Source: Setoptus koraiensis
Lineage: Eukaryota > Arthropoda
NCBI GenBank assembly: GCA_048013815.1
Contig: CM106586.1
Span: forward strand, 11,842,001-11,906,000
Direction of reading: 5' to 3'
Length of the DNA: 64,000 nucleotides
Shown here: positions 35,547-47,591 of the stretch, one piece after another
How positions within the stretch are numbered: the first letter of the stretch is position 1
Layout of the letters: each line of letters begins with the position of its first letter
The notes under the pieces: generated by a model
Told to the model about the DNA's origin: nothing
Seen by the model: the letters and a program-made list of their open reading frames with translations, nothing else
Databases searched by the model: none
Program-made: the position numbers and the translations under genes

Positions 35547-38500
35547 CGCTGTTGCTGTCGTTGTTGTTGTCGCTTTCATTGTTGCTGGCGCGTCTGGCCG
35601 CGCCGCGACTATTGCTTGCGGTCAGCGAGCGGCGATTCGTCGTGACGATGATGCTCATCGTGACTTATGATGCATATAACGGGCCGCTAGTGGTATCAAT
35701 TAAGAAAAAAGTTGATTAAGATAAAATAACTAATTGGCTGCAATTTGCAACTGCTGTCATCACAACCAGTGTGTCTGAGACGAGTTGCATCTGGATGCTT
35801 TTTTGCTTTTGCTGTCCAATTCGCTTTTTTGTTTTCTCAAAATGTTTTTTTTTTTCTCTCTCTTCTGCCAAGATGGATAATATGATTTTTTCGTCTTGAC
35901 TCGTTGTGTCGTGTTGTCTCGTTGGCGTGTTAGTTAAGCAATGTCGCTCGCCACAAGTGACTGAGCAATCGATCGATCGGTCGATTTTGGAAAAGCGACA
36001 GTGAAAAGCAAACGAGCGAGCGAGCAAGCGAAAATTATTGCACAAGCAAGCCATCAAGACAAAGCCATGTGACAGCAAAATGATCAAAAGACATTCGACG
36101 AGACGACTTGACCTGACTTCCCGTTGAATTAGTTAAGTTTGGTCGTTTCAGTTGTTTGTTGGTTGGCATTGTGACTATGCAACCTTGTTGTTGTGAGTCG
36201 GGCGTTTGTTTTTGTCATTGTCTGTCGTTGCCGGCAAACAATTGGCCAGCGACGACAATTACAAGTTTATCGCTGCCATCAAGCTGATGAGTTATTAACA
36301 CCTATTGTTGTTTGCTAATGAGTTAGTATTTAGACCATCTTCACACTGGCTGTTTCACCTTTTTGACGTTGCCACACTTGACACACACACAGCTGATGGC
36401 TGTCAACTGACTGTCAAGAGCATCTGTCTGTCAAACAATAGTGCCAAAATCACTGTCACTAATTGGACTTGTGGCGCCAATGGGCAACTTCCTACAGGCC
36501 ATTGTATACACTAGTATGTTGTGTATATATTGTGCACACATATTGTATGCAACCAGTGTGTGACCTCTATCGGCCAAAAGAGACGAATCAATAATGACCT
36601 ACTGATACACAACATATTGGCGAGATTGGCTCACAACAAATCGAGCGAGATAAATCGAGTTAAAGTTCACACTCGACAGTCGACACAAACTGACAGAAAC
36701 TGACACAAACAGTGTGCTGCTGACAATTGGCCGATATTAATGCAGAGCAGCATTAATGCATTGGGATATTAGTGGCGAACAGTAATAATGACCCCTTCGA
36801 TTAGCATCAATTTTGGTTATTTTTGTTGCACCGTTGCCTGACGTTTGCGTCAGATTGCGTCCGATTGCGTCCGATTGCGTCAGCTTGCGTCAGCTGAGGT
36901 TGGTTCGCGTCAGCTGACTCTACTCACTAGACTCTAATAGACTCGAGTAGACTCGAGCAGAGTGGCGCTGTGTTTGCAGAGCATCTGTCAAACAATAATA
37001 ACAATAATTGGTCGCATGTCAACACCGTTTAATTGTTTGTGTTTACTCCATATTGGCTGGACTGCACTCACAACTGTCAGTGCTGTGTGCGTGTGTCGTA
37101 ATTATGACGTAACGACTGCGCTATTATAAGTAATGCAAGGCTAATATTGAACTAGCTAATATAGAACACAGGTGAGTACAGGTAAAGAGTGGCTTGTGTG
37201 ATTGCGCAAGCACACGGGCACAAACTCGCTTGTTGGGCCAACAATAGATTTTGTCGTTGGCTCACATTTAACAAGTTGTAAGTGTTTGTGCCAGGCATGA
37301 CAGTTGCCCAGTTTGGTCCATTGAACTTGAGTGGTGCGACATTTATTTATTTATCATTTATTTATACAATTATATTTAGCCAATTATATTTAGTGTTTGT
37401 GGCCAAATTAGATTTCATGATTGTTGGCTGCACAATCTTCACACTGCACATTGCGCCACCGATCACGCCAACTACAACAGGTGCCGCGCAGCGCTCGGCA
37501 ACTGGACAATGTCAACTGAACAATGTCAACCGGACAATGTCAACCGGACAAAGTCAAGTGCCACTGCGACGAGAAACAAAAATTGAGTTACGTCGGCAAA
37601 GGGCAAAGGGGTATCTGTCGAGGGCAATCTCTGCTCACGAGTGGCCACACTTACAACGAGTCAGAATGCGAAAGTGTGCCGAGCATCGCAAACAATACGA
37701 GCAGCAGTATACGCAACCACAATGCGCGACAATACGCGACAATGCGCCGCAAAATGCCACCAAATGCCACCGACAAATAATGACGAATAAACAAATAATG
37801 ACGCCACTTCCGGTCCGATGAATCTTGTCTCTCGCTGTGTCTCGCGCTCATTGTGGCCCGCAAGTTGTGGCTCGCAAGTTGTGGCTCGCAATTTGTGAGA
37901 GCGACTCGCCCAAGAGCCAGTTAAAGGCCAACAGTTGACACCAGTCGGCGGTTGGCGTGGCGCGAAGTGAAGTGAAGTGAAGTGGCCAAAAGTCAAGTGC
38001 GCAACGACATCTATGAATGATCCCTTTGATGGTTCAAAGTTTGTTGAGTCTGCTGGCTGGATTCGCTTCGAATCAATTGAGCAAACCGGCAAAAAACGAC
38101 TCTGGACAACAAAGAGTTGATGTTGCGCCATGTGTGCGCTGGCTGCAACAATGATGATCGATGGCCGCTCTCACATTGTTGACTTCTGAAAAAAGAAAAA
38201 ATATTTCTATATATATAAACATATTACATTAGCACGCGAATGGCACGCGTCGCTGCCGACCGGAAACACATGGTCGCATCGGCAACAGCAGCAACAACAA
38301 CAACAACAACAACAGCGGCAGCACATGGCGCTAACCAAAACGACAATTGACCAGCAGACCAACTGCTGAGCTGCTTAATTAAGCGGCCGACGATTAACGA
38401 GCGGCCAACACAATTGAATGGCCGTGCTCTCTCGCTCTCTTTGTGCTCGCCACGCCACCATTTGTGTCCATTTAACAAAGCCAATTTGGCCAATTTGGCC

Positions 38501-41500
38501 AATTTGGCCAATTCGGCCATATTTGTGCCGTGTTTGCCCCGTTCGCTAGCACGCCAAAGCAGAGAGTCGTCAGTGTATGCAAATCGGTGTGCAGCTGCCA
38601 AATCACTAATTAAGTTCTGTTCCGACGAGAGTTGCCAGTTTGCAAAACAAATCGCATCGTTGTCGTTATCTGTCCATCTCGCAGCAGTTTGTCAGTTCAT
38701 GCTGCCGCTGTCGTCCGCCAGAGCGGCAACAATGGAACGGCAACGGCGACACGATCGACTCGACTCGACTCGCCGCTCACTAATTAACCTATCGGCCTAA
38801 TCAAGCGAACAAACACACACGCACACGCCAATAATTGCTCACTGACAAACTGCTTGCCGGTGTTAATTGGCCCAACTTATCTCACTAACGAGCTGGCTAG
38901 AAAGTTAGAAATGAAAGTTAGTTAGCGAGCAAACAGCTGATTTGCCGCCGCCGCTGCTGCCGCCGCCGCCGCCGCGAAAAGGTACCGTTGCTTTTGCCCG
39001 CATGTCACATTATGCAATAAACAAATTAAACTCACATTAACATTTGTTTGTTGGCCGCCGCCGCTCATGTCGGCAATCAGGATGATCGCCGACATGATTA
39101 CGGTGCGCTCGGTCTTGGCAAATGGCGCTGATTGCGGACACGATCCGGCGATTCGTGTTCCGTTGAAACAACAACCAAACACAACTGTTGTGTGTGACGC
39201 AATTGTCACGAACCGTCGCATGTATCATGTTTTACTGCCGACAACTTCCGGTCGGTTCAGTTGTCCGTTTAAATGTTTGCATGGTTATGTGTTTGTGTGG
39301 CGGACATTTGAATTTGTTTGGCGCAATGATGACGACGAACGAGTAACCAGACTAACAAGTGACTTGTGACCACACCACCAAACGACGGCCGACAGATCGC
39401 TGGTGCGATTCGAATTCGAGATCAAACGAAATTCGAAATCAAACAAAATTCTAAATCGAACGAACATCAATTCGAAACCGAAACCAGGCGAAAATCAATT
39501 CAGAAGTGTCGCGAGAAACATCCGCCCAATTAGCATACACTTAGCAATTCCGTCAGCATAATCATTAATTTATTATTATTATTGACTCATTGATTTTATC
39601 AATTTTATCAAGAGAAATACCCACCGAAGACAACGCCGCCACCGCAGCCACCGCCGCCGCCGCCGCAAGCATCAGGCACGCCCCACGTGAGCCGAACAGT
39701 GCGCTCTAACGAAAGCAATGAAATGACCACCATTAGTGATATCACAGCCGGAAGTGACAACAAAATAATGAGTGATTTTCAATTTACAGTGGACACATCA
39801 CTGGCCGACAACAGAGTGGGCCAGCAGTACGCCGACACGACAACGACAACGCCGAGCACAGTGATGGACAGTGATAATTTGCAGACAGTGATAACGGCGC
39901 CGGCCACCAGAAGGCCGACCAGACAGGCGAGGATACCGGTGAGTAGAGACACGTTGGTGCACGTTGCGGCACGAATCAATCGATAACTACCAACTAACTA
40001 AAGCCACTAACTAATTAGCAACAAATCAATAACAAGAACAGCAACAAATCAACTAAAATAAATAGTGATGGATGAATAACTAACTATAATCAATAATCAT
40101 AATTTCCACAACAGGGCCTCGAAGATTGTCCGCAAGATGTCGCCCATTTGTTTTGCCACAATGGGGGCACTTGTTACCTCAACGCATTCGGCGGAATGTG
40201 TATGTGTCCCGACGGGTTCACGGGGCGCAATTGCGAGAACAAATACGAAACGGCCCGACTGTTGGACAGCGACAGTCCGCCAACTGCAACCAGCAGCACC
40301 GCCAGGCCGCACCGGATCGAGGCCGAACGTGAGTACCCAAGGCATTTTTGTGTTTTGTGATTTTTGTTTTGTGATTTGTGTTTTGTGTTTTGTGTTTTGT
40401 GTTTTGTGTTTTGTGATTTTTGTTTTGTGATTTGTGTTTTGTGATTTTTGTTTGGAGATAGTCGGCCGAACGAGCCAACAACAAGTGTCTGAATCATTGT
40501 GTCTTCCCTCATGTCGCTTGTCGTCGTGTGTGTGTGCGTGTGTGTGCAAGCAACTCAAACAAAACAATTGGCTAGTCCAGTTTCATAACATAGTTGCATA
40601 ATGTTTGTCAACTAACTAATGGCAAATATTGACCTCATCGCTCTGCGTCTGCAATCAACTGGCTGCCAGTCGCAATGGCAGTCGAGTGGTCAGTGGTAGT
40701 GACAGCGTTCGTTCAGTTTATTCGTGGCCATCGACAATCTGGTTACGCAATGCTCGCTAATTTAGTTGGTTAGTTAGTCGTTTGCCGTGCTGTGCTGTTG
40801 GCAATTTGTGTTGTGAGTTTGATGTTGTCGCTCATGTTGTTGCTGTTGTCGATGCCGTCGCTGTTGTTGTTGTTGTTATCGTTGTTGTTGCTGTTGTTGT
40901 TGCTGTTGTTGTTGTTGTTGTTGTTGTTGTTGCTGCCATCGTTGTTGTTGCTGCTGTCGTTGTTGTTGCCGGCACCGTGCGTGTGTCCAGTCTAGTGTCC
41001 GAGCAGCAATTTGTCATTTGGTCACCCAGACGAAACGAGATGCGAGCCAATGATTAAACAAAGGTGACAGCGACAGCGCGACCATTAGCCATTTTCCATT
41101 TCGCTCTGATGCTCTCGTTGTATTGACTTTAGTCTTGTTTTTTTTTTCATTTTATTTCGCTCATTTCCTGTTGCTGTTACTGTTGCTGTTACTGTTGCTG
41201 TCACTGTTGGCGTTGCTGATGGCGTCGCTGTTGCCGTTCACGCTCAATGAGTCCCGATGAAGCCGACGAGCCGCTGCTTCGAATCGCAAAGCGCACATCA
41301 CGCTTGCATCAACAGCGACGACAATTGGGCAATTCGACAATTGGGCAAGTCGCTCAAATGAGACAGTTGGCACAATGCAAACAACTCACCAAACAAGCCC
41401 GACACACAGAACGCCAGATATTGCGCAACTAGATTTGCTTGGCGCACCAGCGACCAGCAATTAACAATCGTCCAGTTTAGCGATCAATTAATTAATCAAT

Positions 41501-44063
41501 TAATTGATTGCACCGTCTGCTGGAGCCGAGCCGAGCCGAGCCAACGAACGCGCGATCGTCAAGCAGCGAAAATCTCTCTGCGGGCTGACACACTTTCGCT
41601 GTCTGTTGAGCCAACTGACTTTCTTGTTGGGCCAAATCTCGAATATACACACACAGACACAACGCTCATCTCGTTGGCCGCCAGACGAACGGATAAACGG
41701 ACAAACGGACAAACGAATGAACCGATAAACGGACAGAGTTAGTTGTCGACTCGGCCACCAGTGGCAGATTTGTCTGAGTATGGCTAGAGAATATCGTTTG
41801 TTTGTTTGTTCGTTTTTCTGTTTGTTTGCGCCAGGTCTGTGTGCAAAACTTGCGCAATCGGCCACCCACCGAGCCCCAGTCACGGAGCCCCGGTGCGGTT
41901 GTTGAACGAGATACGAGATACAAATATACAAATAAATATGCGATCACATTGCTCAACATGACAACTAATCTCAATAATATTTCTGTATCATGTCTCTATT
42001 TACCTGGGCCCGCAACGCCATTGAATCATTGGCAATGACACACTCAAACACGTTGAAAATATTATATTTTTATCGCCTTGGCAAACGATTTATGCAATCT
42101 ATTTGCTATTTGCGCAGCCATAAATGCCAGCAAGGTGACGGTGGCCAGCCAGGCGCACAACTATTTCACCATAACTCTGCTGGTTTTTGTGATACTCATA
42201 ATAAAGATTGGCCTCTTAATAGTGATCTACCGAAGGTAAGTCATGTAACATTAGTGTGCATTATGACTCATTATTTACGACTAGTGATGCTGGTTGAACT
42301 TGCTAATTGTGCTTTTTGTGCTAATTTATGCTTTTTATCCGCGCGCGCACGCAACCTTGTCCAACTCGCTCTCTCACCTGTCGTGCAGCATGCAACACAA
42401 AAAGGGCCCCAATGTGTGGACAGAGGCCCACGTGAAAAAGAATTATAATTGTGCCAACGGAGCAGCAGTGAAAAACAATGGTGATAATAAAGACAAAGTC
42501 AAGGACACAGCCAAACAGACGGACAACAAACAAGTGGATACGCGCGTCAAAATTGCGCGCGCTCCCACAAACAAGACGACGGCGGTGGCAAGCGAACCAT
42601 CGCCATTGTATCATGCCACCAATAAACAGCAGCAACACTACGCCATCTATCAAAATGTCAGCCAACAACAATGTCAGTGGCCAATGTGCGGCCACTGGTG
42701 GACCAGCCCAAAACAGCTCAACAGCACTGACACCTATTGGCACAAAACTAATCACCCCCGCAAAGCATTCACAAGTGTTGGCCCCACACAAAACGTCCAT
42801 CGCTCACACAATAAACTGGCCATTGGCGTTGATGGGGCCAACAATTATAAAATCAACCAAAACAACTATGTTGTGGGCGATAACTCGATCACACCGAGCC
42901 TATTGAACCGGCCCACGTCCGGTGTCAATTTTGTTTGGTCAACTCGTGCCACCGCGACTGATGACGCCAACAACACAAAACAGTGGACACGTCGTGCGTC
43001 GTCGTCGTCGCCGCCGTTGTCGTCGTCGCTGTCGTCGTGCTCGTCGCCATCGTCAGCTCAATGTGATTATCGGAGGTCACCATCTAAGCAACTGTGCCAC
43101 TCGACCAACTTGCAAGCGCCCATTAACACTGCCACTGATAGTGACAGTTTGTTGTTATGTAACAACAATTCATCGTTACGACAACAACAACAACAACAAC
43201 AACAACAATTGTTGTTGTCGCCTCAGTGCTTGCGCGCAATTCATAATGCACATACATCATCGTCGTTGATGACGTGCGATGACTACGATGATTGCGTCAT
43301 AGCAACAGCTACAGCGGCCAAGGTGACAGATTGGTGCGGCGAATCGATTGTTCAAGACGAGCCGCTCGGGTCCACAACACAACCACCGTCGGGCACTTTT
43401 CGCACAACACCAACAGCGACAACAACAGCGACAACAACAGCGACAACAACAGCGACAACAACAGCGACAACAACAGCGGCGACAACAGAGACAACAACAG
43501 CAGCGACAACAACAGCAGCGACAACAACAACAACAAACTGCAACGTGCTGTTTGCTGCCGTGATAAATTTCAGCAAACAAGAGGGCCAAGGGACGCCGTG
43601 CTCGTCCTGTGACAGCGGCTTCAGTGGCTGCGACGAGGAGGACAACAATTCAATTAGATCGTACGCCACCAATCACTCATCGTTGGCCCATCGTCAGCGC
43701 GCCCGTCAGCGGCGTCATTGTCACACCGACTACGTGCAACTGGCAAAATGTCAACGAAATTACGTCACCAGCTCACAACAATTGTGGCATTGTGTCGAGC
43801 AACAACCGCCACAACTATCGACGACAGCGACAAGTGCAATGGACCAGAGCAAACACCAGCAACAACAGCAACAAACAAAGCGTGTCATCGCCGGTGATTT
43901 ACCACAGGATCAAGATAAAAAAGTCATTGCCGGGTCGTCGTCGTCACCGTCGGTGAAATCGTCATCTTGCGCGTGTCACTTGTGCCAATCATCGATCACC
44001 ATCCAATCAATATGGTCCCAGTGTCAGCGAGGCCAGCAACAGAAACAATCGCTAATTGTTTAA
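27440..44063 (+). CDS. Single-pass membrane protein with one EGF domain (EGFR-ligand-like)
   Basis: Predicted exons 27440-27611, 39613-39938, 40115-40328, 42118-42235 and 42389-44063, giving 834 residues; every junction is GT-AG and every phase agrees. Signal peptide MASTVKLLSLLLMSLSPSTT, a Pro/Thr-rich stalk, one EGF domain (Cys at 171, 180, 186, 195, 197, 206; spacing x8, x5, x8, x1, x8) ending CMCPDGFTGRNC, then an ectodomain spacer, a membrane helix (253-275) and a 558-residue cytoplasmic tail rich in Gln, Asn, Thr and Ser. EGF spacing and the close EGF-membrane arrangement match Spitz, TGF-alpha and neuregulin precursors, whose ectodomains are released to activate the EGF receptor. Against this, the domain is not split by an intron, and the tail is far longer than in Spitz. 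The first exon is joined across about 12 kb on phase and signal-peptide grounds only; exons 2-5 are firmer. Two AATAAA signals follow at 44538 and 44557. Confidence 0.72.
28732..35658 (-). CDS. Nested antisense gene for a very lysine-rich protein, 573 residues
   Basis: Nine predicted exons: 35658-34998, 34063-33494, 33320-33248, 32901-32829, 30654-30592, 29406-29299, 29161-29063, 28910-28888 and 28783-28732. All use GT-AG and all eight phases (1,1,2,0,0,0,0,2) agree, ending at TAG. Exons 1-2 are low complexity: Asn, Gln and Pro runs, one hydrophobic segment (about 95-110, LCLVTSLLTALLVLSN) that could be a signal anchor, and VDFELTPAGG. From late exon 2 the protein becomes almost half Lys, with WG, HK and FKK motifs such as KKWGVEKHGQKKKGDF, GHKKTGFKKVYHKEEWGN and KKWDEKNKKWKKKWDKANG. 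The GHKxxGFxxVYHKxEW core reminds me of a poorly characterised family of His/Lys/Gly-rich secreted proteins in arthropods; that is recollection, not a search. The whole gene lies inside intron 1 of the EGF-domain gene on the other strand. Confidence 0.7.
30026..30067 (+). repeat. tRNA-like A-box stretch plus 10-bp perfect hairpin
   Basis: CTCAGCCGAGTGGATAGCGC (30026-30045) resembles the D-arm/A-box of a class II tRNA (Ser/Leu). It runs into a perfect 10-bp stem GCTCACCTGT/ACAGGTGAGC (30044-30053 and 30058-30067) with the tetraloop AGCA. No B box or acceptor stem follows, so no complete tRNA is claimed. Confidence 0.4.
30297..30340. repeat. 17-bp tandem repeat
   Basis: AAAATCTCTCTTTGAAG occurs twice in a row with a third partial copy. 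Confidence 0.85.
31898..31924. repeat. 27-bp near-perfect palindrome
   Basis: Arms GTTGCTGGTTAGC and GCTAACCAGCAAC (13 bp each, perfect) around one base. It lies beside a tandem GCGGTTGCTGGT repeat, in an intron of both overlapping genes. Confidence 0.85.
32944..32993. repeat. 14-bp tandem repeat
   Basis: Three copies of GTTGTGGCGAGTTG and a partial fourth, just upstream (on the minus strand) of exon 4 of the lysine-rich gene. Confidence 0.8.
40346..40452. repeat. TTTTGTG-type 7-bp tandem repeat
   Basis: A run of TTTTGTG, interspersed with ATTTTTG variants, begins about 15 bases after the donor of the EGF-domain exon, within intron 3 of the EGF-domain gene. Confidence 0.85.
40858..40965. 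repeat. GTT trinucleotide microsatellite
   Basis: Imperfect (GTT)n with GCT and GTC interruptions in intron 3 of the EGF-domain gene. Similar GTT/CAA tracts recur through 33-44 kb, several of them inside exons as Gln or Asn runs. Confidence 0.8.
43411..43535 (+). repeat. 12-bp coding tandem repeat in the cytoplasmic tail
   Basis: Units of ACAACAGCGACA encode a Thr/Ala run in exon 5 of the EGF-domain gene, with slightly varied copies at the right end. Confidence 0.85.
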
Positions 44064-44225
44064 GCGCGTTGGCCCCATCGCCAAGATGTTGCCGGCCGCC
44101 GCTTGCAACCGAGACAGATATCGCTGGCATAACTAGGTTTCCATGGTTACTTCATCCTCTGCCACATCACACTTTGGTAAAGTGACTTTACGCAAACTGC
44201 CGTCGTAACAGCAACAGCGCTGCCT

Positions 44226-44320
44226 ACACCAAATCGTACACCAAATTGTGCACCAAATTGTACACTAAATCGTGCACCAAATTGTGCACCAAATTGTGCA
44301 CCAAATTGTACACCGAATTG
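44226..44320. repeat. 12-bp minisatellite (CACCAAATTGTG)
   Basis: About eight copies with small changes, starting 163 bp after the stop of the EGF-domain gene and so probably in its 3' untranslated region. Confidence 0.9.
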
Positions 44321-44537
44321 GCGAATATCGCCCCATTAGCCAAAACTCCTGTTAATTGTACTATCCCGTTGGCATTTGTTGTTATTAAAATTTTATCATC
44401 ATGCGTATGATCTCAGGCCAGCTCGTGTTGTGCAGTTGCAATGGCCAGTGTGCAAATTGACGGGACACAATTCACACAACTGCCTATCTAGTAGCCAATC
44501 CGTTATGCGAACAAACAATAATTGTTGTTATACATGT

Positions 44538-44562
44538 AATAAATGTTATAGTAAATAATAAA
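44538..44562 (+). terminator. Polyadenylation signals of the EGF-domain gene
   Basis: Two AATAAA hexamers (44538-44543 and 44557-44562) about 480 bp after the stop codon. Assigned by position and strand. Confidence 0.55.
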
Positions 44563-46322
44563 TTAACATTATGCCATAAACAATGATCACAGCTAATAAT
44601 CGTTCTCTCGTTTCTTTCTTTTTTTCACATTTCTTGGACCTTATCTAAACTGACCGTTATCCGTCCGACTCGGCATACACAATTGCAGCGATCAGCCAGA
44701 CATTCGGACAGTTACATGACTCAGGTATTATTGTATTAACAAGCACCGGTTGTAACGAGCGATTTCTGGCAGGCGAGCAGTAGCAGCGTAGTTGTTATTA
44801 CTTGCAACGTCGTATGAATATATAATATATAATAACTTTCGTAAAACTAGCCGCTACTCGTTACCATTAGCAAGTGTGTTATTGATCATGTGTCGGGATC
44901 TATCTGACATGGCTCAGGAGTGGCTCAAATTGCATCACATCCAGCCATGAATACATGATGGCTTAATTAATCAATCATAATAAACGTCCACTAGCCAAGA
45001 CATTAGCCCTTCTCATACAAACCTGGGCTAGTTGGCTAGTTGCTGCTGTTTGTTGTTAGCTGTTAGCTGTTAGTAGAGATACTGCACATGCATTAATTAA
45101 ACAGCAACCTGTCCATCCATTTGAGCCGGCTAATTTGCATACAAGTAGTAGGTAATCTAATCTAGTTACAACCGCCATTTAGTTTGTATAACTGTTTCCA
45201 TAACGAATTTATGTTTGTCTGGCGGCGTATATATTGAAATATCTTGCACACACACACACACACTGTTGATATAACATGCAAAATGATCGACGGTCAAACA
45301 GTGAACGGCCACCTTGATTAATCATTAATTGATTATGTATGTGAGGCCTTTGTTTCACTAGGCGTGTCCCTATTTAGTGCCAGTAATAACAACAATATTT
45401 AACATGATGATGAGGTGAGACAACAAGCAAACAACGTTGCTCATTATTACATATTAATAACCAAACACTGACAAACAAAATCTCATCGAGATCACTCATT
45501 GTTCTCAAACAAACTGCTTCAACTAGCTCGCTCGTTGTTCAACAATTGTTGTGCTCACAACAATAACCGAAATTGTATCTCGGACAAACGGATGCTTCGA
45601 CTAAACTGCTTTTTCAACTATTTATCATTCATAATGAGCAGCGACCTCTCTCTCTCTCTCTCTGTCGCTGCTGATCGAAATGAATCGCCGATGAATAGCG
45701 GCGGCTTCCCAATGAGCACCGCTTACAGACTTGATGCTTGTTTGCACCAACACCCGACGAGATGACCTCAGCAAACAACTAACTATTGCATTGTTATGTT
45801 GCATGAATTATCATTAAATCAAAAATTGCGCACAACTGTACGTATTCGGACAGTAAGATCAGCATAATCTATTTAGTTTGCTCAATCGTCAATCATCCCA
45901 TGGTCGCACATTCTGTACAATTTATACAATTAATTGACGATTAAAGAGTGCGGACAACAAACGATATCAGCTTTGGGCGTCCACCGCGACTCGAAGTCTT
46001 TGCTTGAGTGGCGCCGGCATCAACTGGCTTTTTAGTGGTCTGAATTAGGTTGGCCGAAATCTTTCAAACCAAACACTGTCCACTCAGTCAACCGGCCACT
46101 GTCTGGCAGAGGCAAAGCTCAGTCGAGAACCAGGGCTCAATGAGGAATATTCTCGAACAAACAAGATAATTGTTTCAACAGTCACAAAATTACTTGACGA
46201 AATTTCATTGGGCAGTTAGTTTTCTCAGCAGTTAGTTGTGCTTGGTTAGTTTTGCTGGCCGATTGCTGATTCGCTGATTGTACCTTAATTAGCTGACCAG
46301 TTAGTCGCTGTTTCGTCTATTT

Positions 46323-46368
46323 GAGATTTGGTCCGTCATTGACTGAAGTCAAATACGGACCAAATCTC
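46323..46368. repeat. Nested hairpin, 14-bp perfect stem
   Basis: Arms GAGATTTGGTCCGT and ACGGACCAAATCTC enclose an 18-base loop that itself contains TTGAC/GTCAA, giving a two-step stem-loop. Confidence 0.85.
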
Positions 46369-47577
46369 GTCAAAGTATTGCGTGGAATGAGCATGCTTGG
46401 TTTTTGTCCGAAATGGTGCATCGTTCAGTCTGGATTGGCACAGAGAATGGCGGTCAGTCAGTAGCAATAAATGGGTATTATATCGGCATAATTGGATGCG
46501 ACTTGCGTAATTGAAAGATGCACACCAATATTGGCAAGTTCAGTAATTTGCCAGTTGGTGGTGTTATTTATTGACAGAATGACTCTAATTGACAACTTTC
46601 GTGCAAATCACCAATTTGTTCTTCATGAGAGTTTGCAATATCGGAAACATTTATGATAGGATCGATCGGATAGAAAAAAGCACTGGCACAAAACAACCAA
46701 TGGACAGGCAGCGAGAGACGAGAATAATTTGAATATTTCAGATCACTCGCTAACAAGATGGGCACGCAGGTGTAGAAGCACGGCTAATGAGGACACCCGC
46801 GCAATGCGGAAGCGGCAAAGTTTTGACGGAGAATGCTGTCAACTAGCAGCCCGGCCTTATTAAACGGTTGCCTCAGCTACGTGCATGCGCCGGATAATTA
46901 CCGAAAGGTCGAAGAAATTGCAAAATTACATTCGGCGAGCCATTGGCCGCGAGACGAACTTTCGAAGCAATGTCGAAGCAATATTTTGATATAATGTTGT
47001 AGGTGTACAACTTTACTGTTTTTGTGTGCAAATAGCGCACAAACACAGTAAATAAATATGATAGAATTGGATTATTTTACATAATACTACTCGTTAAGAC
47101 GAAAATCTCTACCGTCAGGTAATCAGCGGGTCTGATAGATTGATTGATCAATGGCTGATTAATTGATGCATGGAGCAGCCGAGAAAAGTTGGCGCATATT
47201 TGGCCGACGCTCCTTGGAATGGCCCCCAGCGAGAGGCCAGACTCGACAAAAAGTTTTGGTGCTTTTTCGGTTCAAGTGAGCCCCTCGTTACGAGCTCAAC
47301 GACAGCGCCAAGCCATCTCACCAGTCAGGGCCTCTGTGTGCGTGACTGCGGGAGGTGATCGATGAGGAATAAGAATGAATTCACAAATGCTGACTGCTTC
47401 GTATTTGCGCTCCTCACCGATCAATTTAATTTCTTCTCCTATCCGCCGATCGGCTATCGCCAGACGAGACGACGCGCGCACGAGGCCAACGATTGCCAAC
47501 ATGCATACAGGGCTATTTTGGTTTTTTCCAGTGAGAAAATGTCATCTCGACGAGACTCTTTTGTGTGAAGATGCCTA

Positions 47578-47591
47578 TGGTATGCATACCA
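47578..47591. repeat. 14-bp perfect palindrome
   Basis: TGGTATGCATACCA reads the same on both strands with no spacer. Confidence 0.8.

Noticed and set aside
35716-36087. 123-codon minus-strand frame upstream of the lysine-rich gene
   Set aside because: No family or splice support; composition looks like chance in low-complexity DNA.
39037-39228. Exon-like frame on the minus strand ending at a GTGAGT donor
   Set aside because: The opposite strand is equally open because of a 9-bp inverted repeat (39066-39074/39088-39096), and no partner exon was found.
40782-41057. Val/Leu-rich frames
   Set aside because: Translation of a GTT microsatellite.
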